Shown in pieces: positions 4,103 through 5,594 of a stretch of 5,594 bases of DNA; positions within the stretch are counted from its first letter, which is position 1; every line of letters begins with the position of its first letter. Origin of the DNA: Candidatus Woesearchaeota archaeon (GTDB lineage: Archaea > Nanobdellota > Nanobdellia > Woesearchaeales > DSVV01); NCBI GenBank assembly GCA_016215305.1, contig JACRKI010000104.1:1-5594 (forward strand). The letters run 5' to 3'. Below the pieces are notes generated by a model. It saw nothing but the letters and a program-made list of their open reading frames with translations, made no database searches and had not been told where the DNA came from. The position numbers and the translations under genes were made by a program.

Positions 4103-4768
4103 TTATTTTTTTGTATTCTCCCTAATTGTCTGCAATAAAATCTGATATGCGCGCGCGACGTCTTTATTCTTCAGAATCAGCGTATCTTCAGTATATGTGG
4201 AAACAATATCTACAATGTTAATATTCTCCCATGTCAAGGCGCGCGTCACCAGATAAAAAATGCCAGGCATTTCCACTCCTTGCTTGGGCAATTTCAAAGT
4301 CAGCGCAGCGAGATCGTCAATCTCAATCAATAAATCATCTTTCACAATCATTTTGAGAAATTTTTGTTTGTATTTTTTGTTGCAGATAAGCGTGATCTCA
4401 TGTGTTCCTGTCGTAATCGTGAGAAAATCTCCAGAGCGTGGATCAACGACATCATAAAATTTGTTGATGAGTTTGTATGTTTGCGGATGACGAACAATCG
4501 TAATTTCAAATAAATCAGATTTGATGGTGAGATCACAATCAGCAGTGAATTTCGGATGCGAAATAGGCATCTGCTGCAATTTTTCCTGCAATCGCCGCAA
4601 TGCCATCATCACTGCGGCATGCTTGACCTTTTTGCCAAATTCTTTTTCCACATCATCCATCATTGTTTCCGCGAGTGCGCCATAATTAATAATACCGGAA
4701 GAAAGCGCTTCCTGCAAGAATGGTTTCTGCTCAATCATTTTTTCGCAGATTCGCGCAATACTGGTCAT
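4103..4768 (-). CDS. ACT-domain regulatory protein (archaeal)
   Basis: 221 aa. The N-terminal module (residues 1-65; EQKPFLQEALSSGIINYGAL and KHAAVMMALRRL) is a helical domain common in archaeal ACT proteins and may be a winged-helix-like DNA-binding or dimerisation unit. The middle (80-160) is beta-rich (LFEITIVRHPQ, FLTITTGTHEITLICN) and may hold a degenerate ACT-like fold. Residues about 167-215 (MPGIFYLVTRALTWENINIV, then STYTEDTLILKNKDVARAYQ) form a clear ACT domain with the beta-alpha-beta-beta-alpha-beta order, the usual site for binding amino acids. The gene is probably leaderless: a TATA box lies 27 bases upstream and there is no ribosome site. It diverges from an aspartokinase, an enzyme class often controlled by ACT domains, so sensing an aspartate-family amino acid is a fair guess but unproven. 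Confidence 0.75.
   Translation of the reverse strand: MTSIARICEKMIEQKPFLQEALSSGIINYGALAETMMDDVEKEFGKKVKHAAVMMALRRLQEKLQQMPISHPKFTADCDLTIKSDLFEITIVRHPQTYKLINKFYDVVDPRSGDFLTITTGTHEITLICNKKYKQKFLKMIVKDDLLIEIDDLAALTLKLPKQGVEMPGIFYLVTRALTWENINIVDIVSTYTEDTLILKNKDVARAYQILLQTIRENTKK
4106..4112 (+). terminator. T-run terminator between convergent genes
   Basis: Seven T on the plus strand, 24 bases after the nucleotidyltransferase stop, inside the last codons of the convergent ACT gene. No hairpin. It would end the HEPN/MNT transcript. Confidence 0.4.
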
Positions 4769-4787
4769 AACCCCAAAGATAACCTGT

Positions 4788-4830
4788 TTCTATATAAATG
4801 TTATTACAATAACATAATGTTCATATAGAA
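4788..4830. promoter_or_regulatory. Divergent promoters of the ACT gene and aspartokinase
   Basis: TTCTATAT (4788-4795) and ATATAGAA (4823-4830) are mirror images, each serving as part of a TATA box: leftward ATTTATATAG for the ACT gene and rightward TTCATATAGA for the kinase. Between them is the palindrome GTTATT-AC-AATAAC (4800-4813) and then AACAT-A-ATGTT (4811-4821). A regulator bound at the centre could control both genes. The kinase start at 4866 has GAGG (4855-4858) seven bases upstream. Confidence 0.6.
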
Positions 4831-4865
4831 GATCAGACATACTACATCTGCATAGAGGAAACAAA

Positions 4866-5594
4866 ATGACTACAGATTCACAACGCATTGTCGGCATCAA
4901 GGCAGGAAGTTCTATTTTTCAGAATGAAGATTGTTTTGATGCTGTTGCTGATTTGATTGTTCCTTTAACAATTGACGCAGACCAGCTATTTTTTGTAGTT
5001 TCCGCATTGAAAGGAGAAACAGATAGAACAATCGAAGAAATCGCAGGAGAAGAAGCTGCTGCGCTAAACGCAGGATTGAATGGAAACGCAAATTCAATAA
5101 GTGAAAGATATAACCTCACCGACATTGCAGCGCGGCTTGTTGCGCCTGAAAATTATTCAGTGAGACAGCTTACTGCGGCATTACAAGCGCGTGGAGTTAG
5201 AGCAGGAGGGTTGCAGCACGGCCCGCAATATCCTTTGATTGGAGTAAACAATGATAATTTCTTATATGCAACACCAGATCTTGCAGCATCACGAAGAGCG
5301 ATGCCGCAGTATAATGCGCAAGTCGTCGTCGTTCCTGGCTTTGGAGTCAGAAACGCGCGAGGACAAGTCATGTGCACAGGAAGAGGTTCTTCTGATTTGA
5401 CGTTGGCACAGCTTGGTACTTTGTATGGTATGGATGAAATTATGTACTGGAAAGATACTGGCGGATATTGGAGAAATCCAACACGACCAGAAGCAGGCAT
5501 ACGAACTTCTGTTTCACGAGAAGAAGTTATTGCAAAAGGCGCGAAAGTTCTTGATACAAGAATTTTTGATACATATAGTGGTCCTGTTCGCATT
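4866..5594 (+). CDS. lysC: Aspartokinase, N-terminal 243 residues (runs off the window)
   Basis: Amino-acid kinase family; phosphorylates L-aspartate, the first step to lysine, threonine, methionine and related products, in the cytoplasm. Motifs in order: VGIKAGSSIF (9-18) at the usual KFGGSS nucleotide site; VVSALKGETD (44-53); SERYNLTDIAARL (79-91), with Glu80 where the family has its GE motif; VVVVPGFGVRNARGQVMCTG (153-172); GRGSSDLT (172-179) for the family GRGGSDxT; MYWKDTGGYWRNPTRPEAG (193-211) for the ADP-contacting segment; GAKVLDTRIFD near the end. Several motif positions are altered (Phe to Ala, Gly to Ser, usual TDVDG to KDTGG), so this is a divergent member. The start at 4866 is backed by a Shine-Dalgarno sequence and a TATA box. 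Any C-terminal ACT domains lie beyond the window. Confidence 0.85.
   Translation, partial: MTTDSQRIVGIKAGSSIFQNEDCFDAVADLIVPLTIDADQLFFVVSALKGETDRTIEEIAGEEAAALNAGLNGNANSISERYNLTDIAARLVAPENYSVRQLTAALQARGVRAGGLQHGPQYPLIGVNNDNFLYATPDLAASRRAMPQYNAQVVVVPGFGVRNARGQVMCTGRGSSDLTLAQLGTLYGMDEIMYWKDTGGYWRNPTRPEAGIRTSVSREEVIAKGAKVLDTRIFDTYSGPVRI

Noticed and set aside
4260..4828. Plus-strand reading frames antisense to the ACT-domain gene
   Set aside because: Low-complexity His/Phe/Ile-rich products opposite a well-supported gene.
4912..5593. Minus-strand frames opposite the aspartokinase
   Set aside because: The plus strand carries ordered aspartokinase motifs with a promoter and ribosome site; the opposite frames show none.

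Overview
The window looks archaeal, most likely from a small AT-rich genome of the DPANN type. The clade is an inference; the domain is better supported. Promoters carry TATA boxes about 25-30 bases upstream of starts, several genes look leaderless, the tRNA lacks an encoded CCA and carries a D-loop intron with a bulge-helix-bulge fold, and the proteins have archaeal-type relatives (DUF5667-like secreted protein, long-form MNT nucleotidyltransferase, ACT-domain protein with an archaeal N-terminal module).

Left part (1-2395): a VapBC-type toxin-antitoxin pair lies on the minus strand at 35-658, with the PIN toxin interrupted by a one-base frameshift at an A run. Upstream on the same strand is a secreted, helix-rich DUF5667-like protein (710-1894) whose C-terminus holds two 34-residue repeats. 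A 210-base divergent promoter region separates it from a small plus-strand coiled-coil protein (2105-2395). A 13-bp tandem repeat overlaps the minus-strand promoter.

Middle (2396-3013): no protein gene, but dense RNA structure. Four strong, closely packed hairpins (2488-2634) come in two abutting pairs, and the loops of hairpins 2 and 3 are complementary over 7 bases, so they could form a kissing complex. A TATA-like box sits about 25 bases upstream. I recognise no known RNA family, and this is the best candidate here for something undescribed. It is followed by tRNA-Ile(GAU) with a 41-base D-loop intron. The last part of that tRNA (T-loop to past the 3' end, 26 bp) is repeated exactly 100 bp downstream, as at an integration (att) site.

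Right part (2962-5594): directly after the second att-like copy is a HEPN/MNT-type toxin-antitoxin operon (3014-4082), whose TATA box is bracketed by a perfect 9-bp inverted repeat. Convergent to it is an ACT-domain protein (4103-4768). Divergent from that gene, across a short nested-palindrome promoter region, is an aspartokinase (4866 to the window end, incomplete). The ACT protein and the kinase may be functionally linked through amino-acid sensing.

Two toxin-antitoxin modules, the tRNA-end duplication and the unusual RNA suggest an accessory region anchored on a tRNA gene, next to ordinary metabolic genes.
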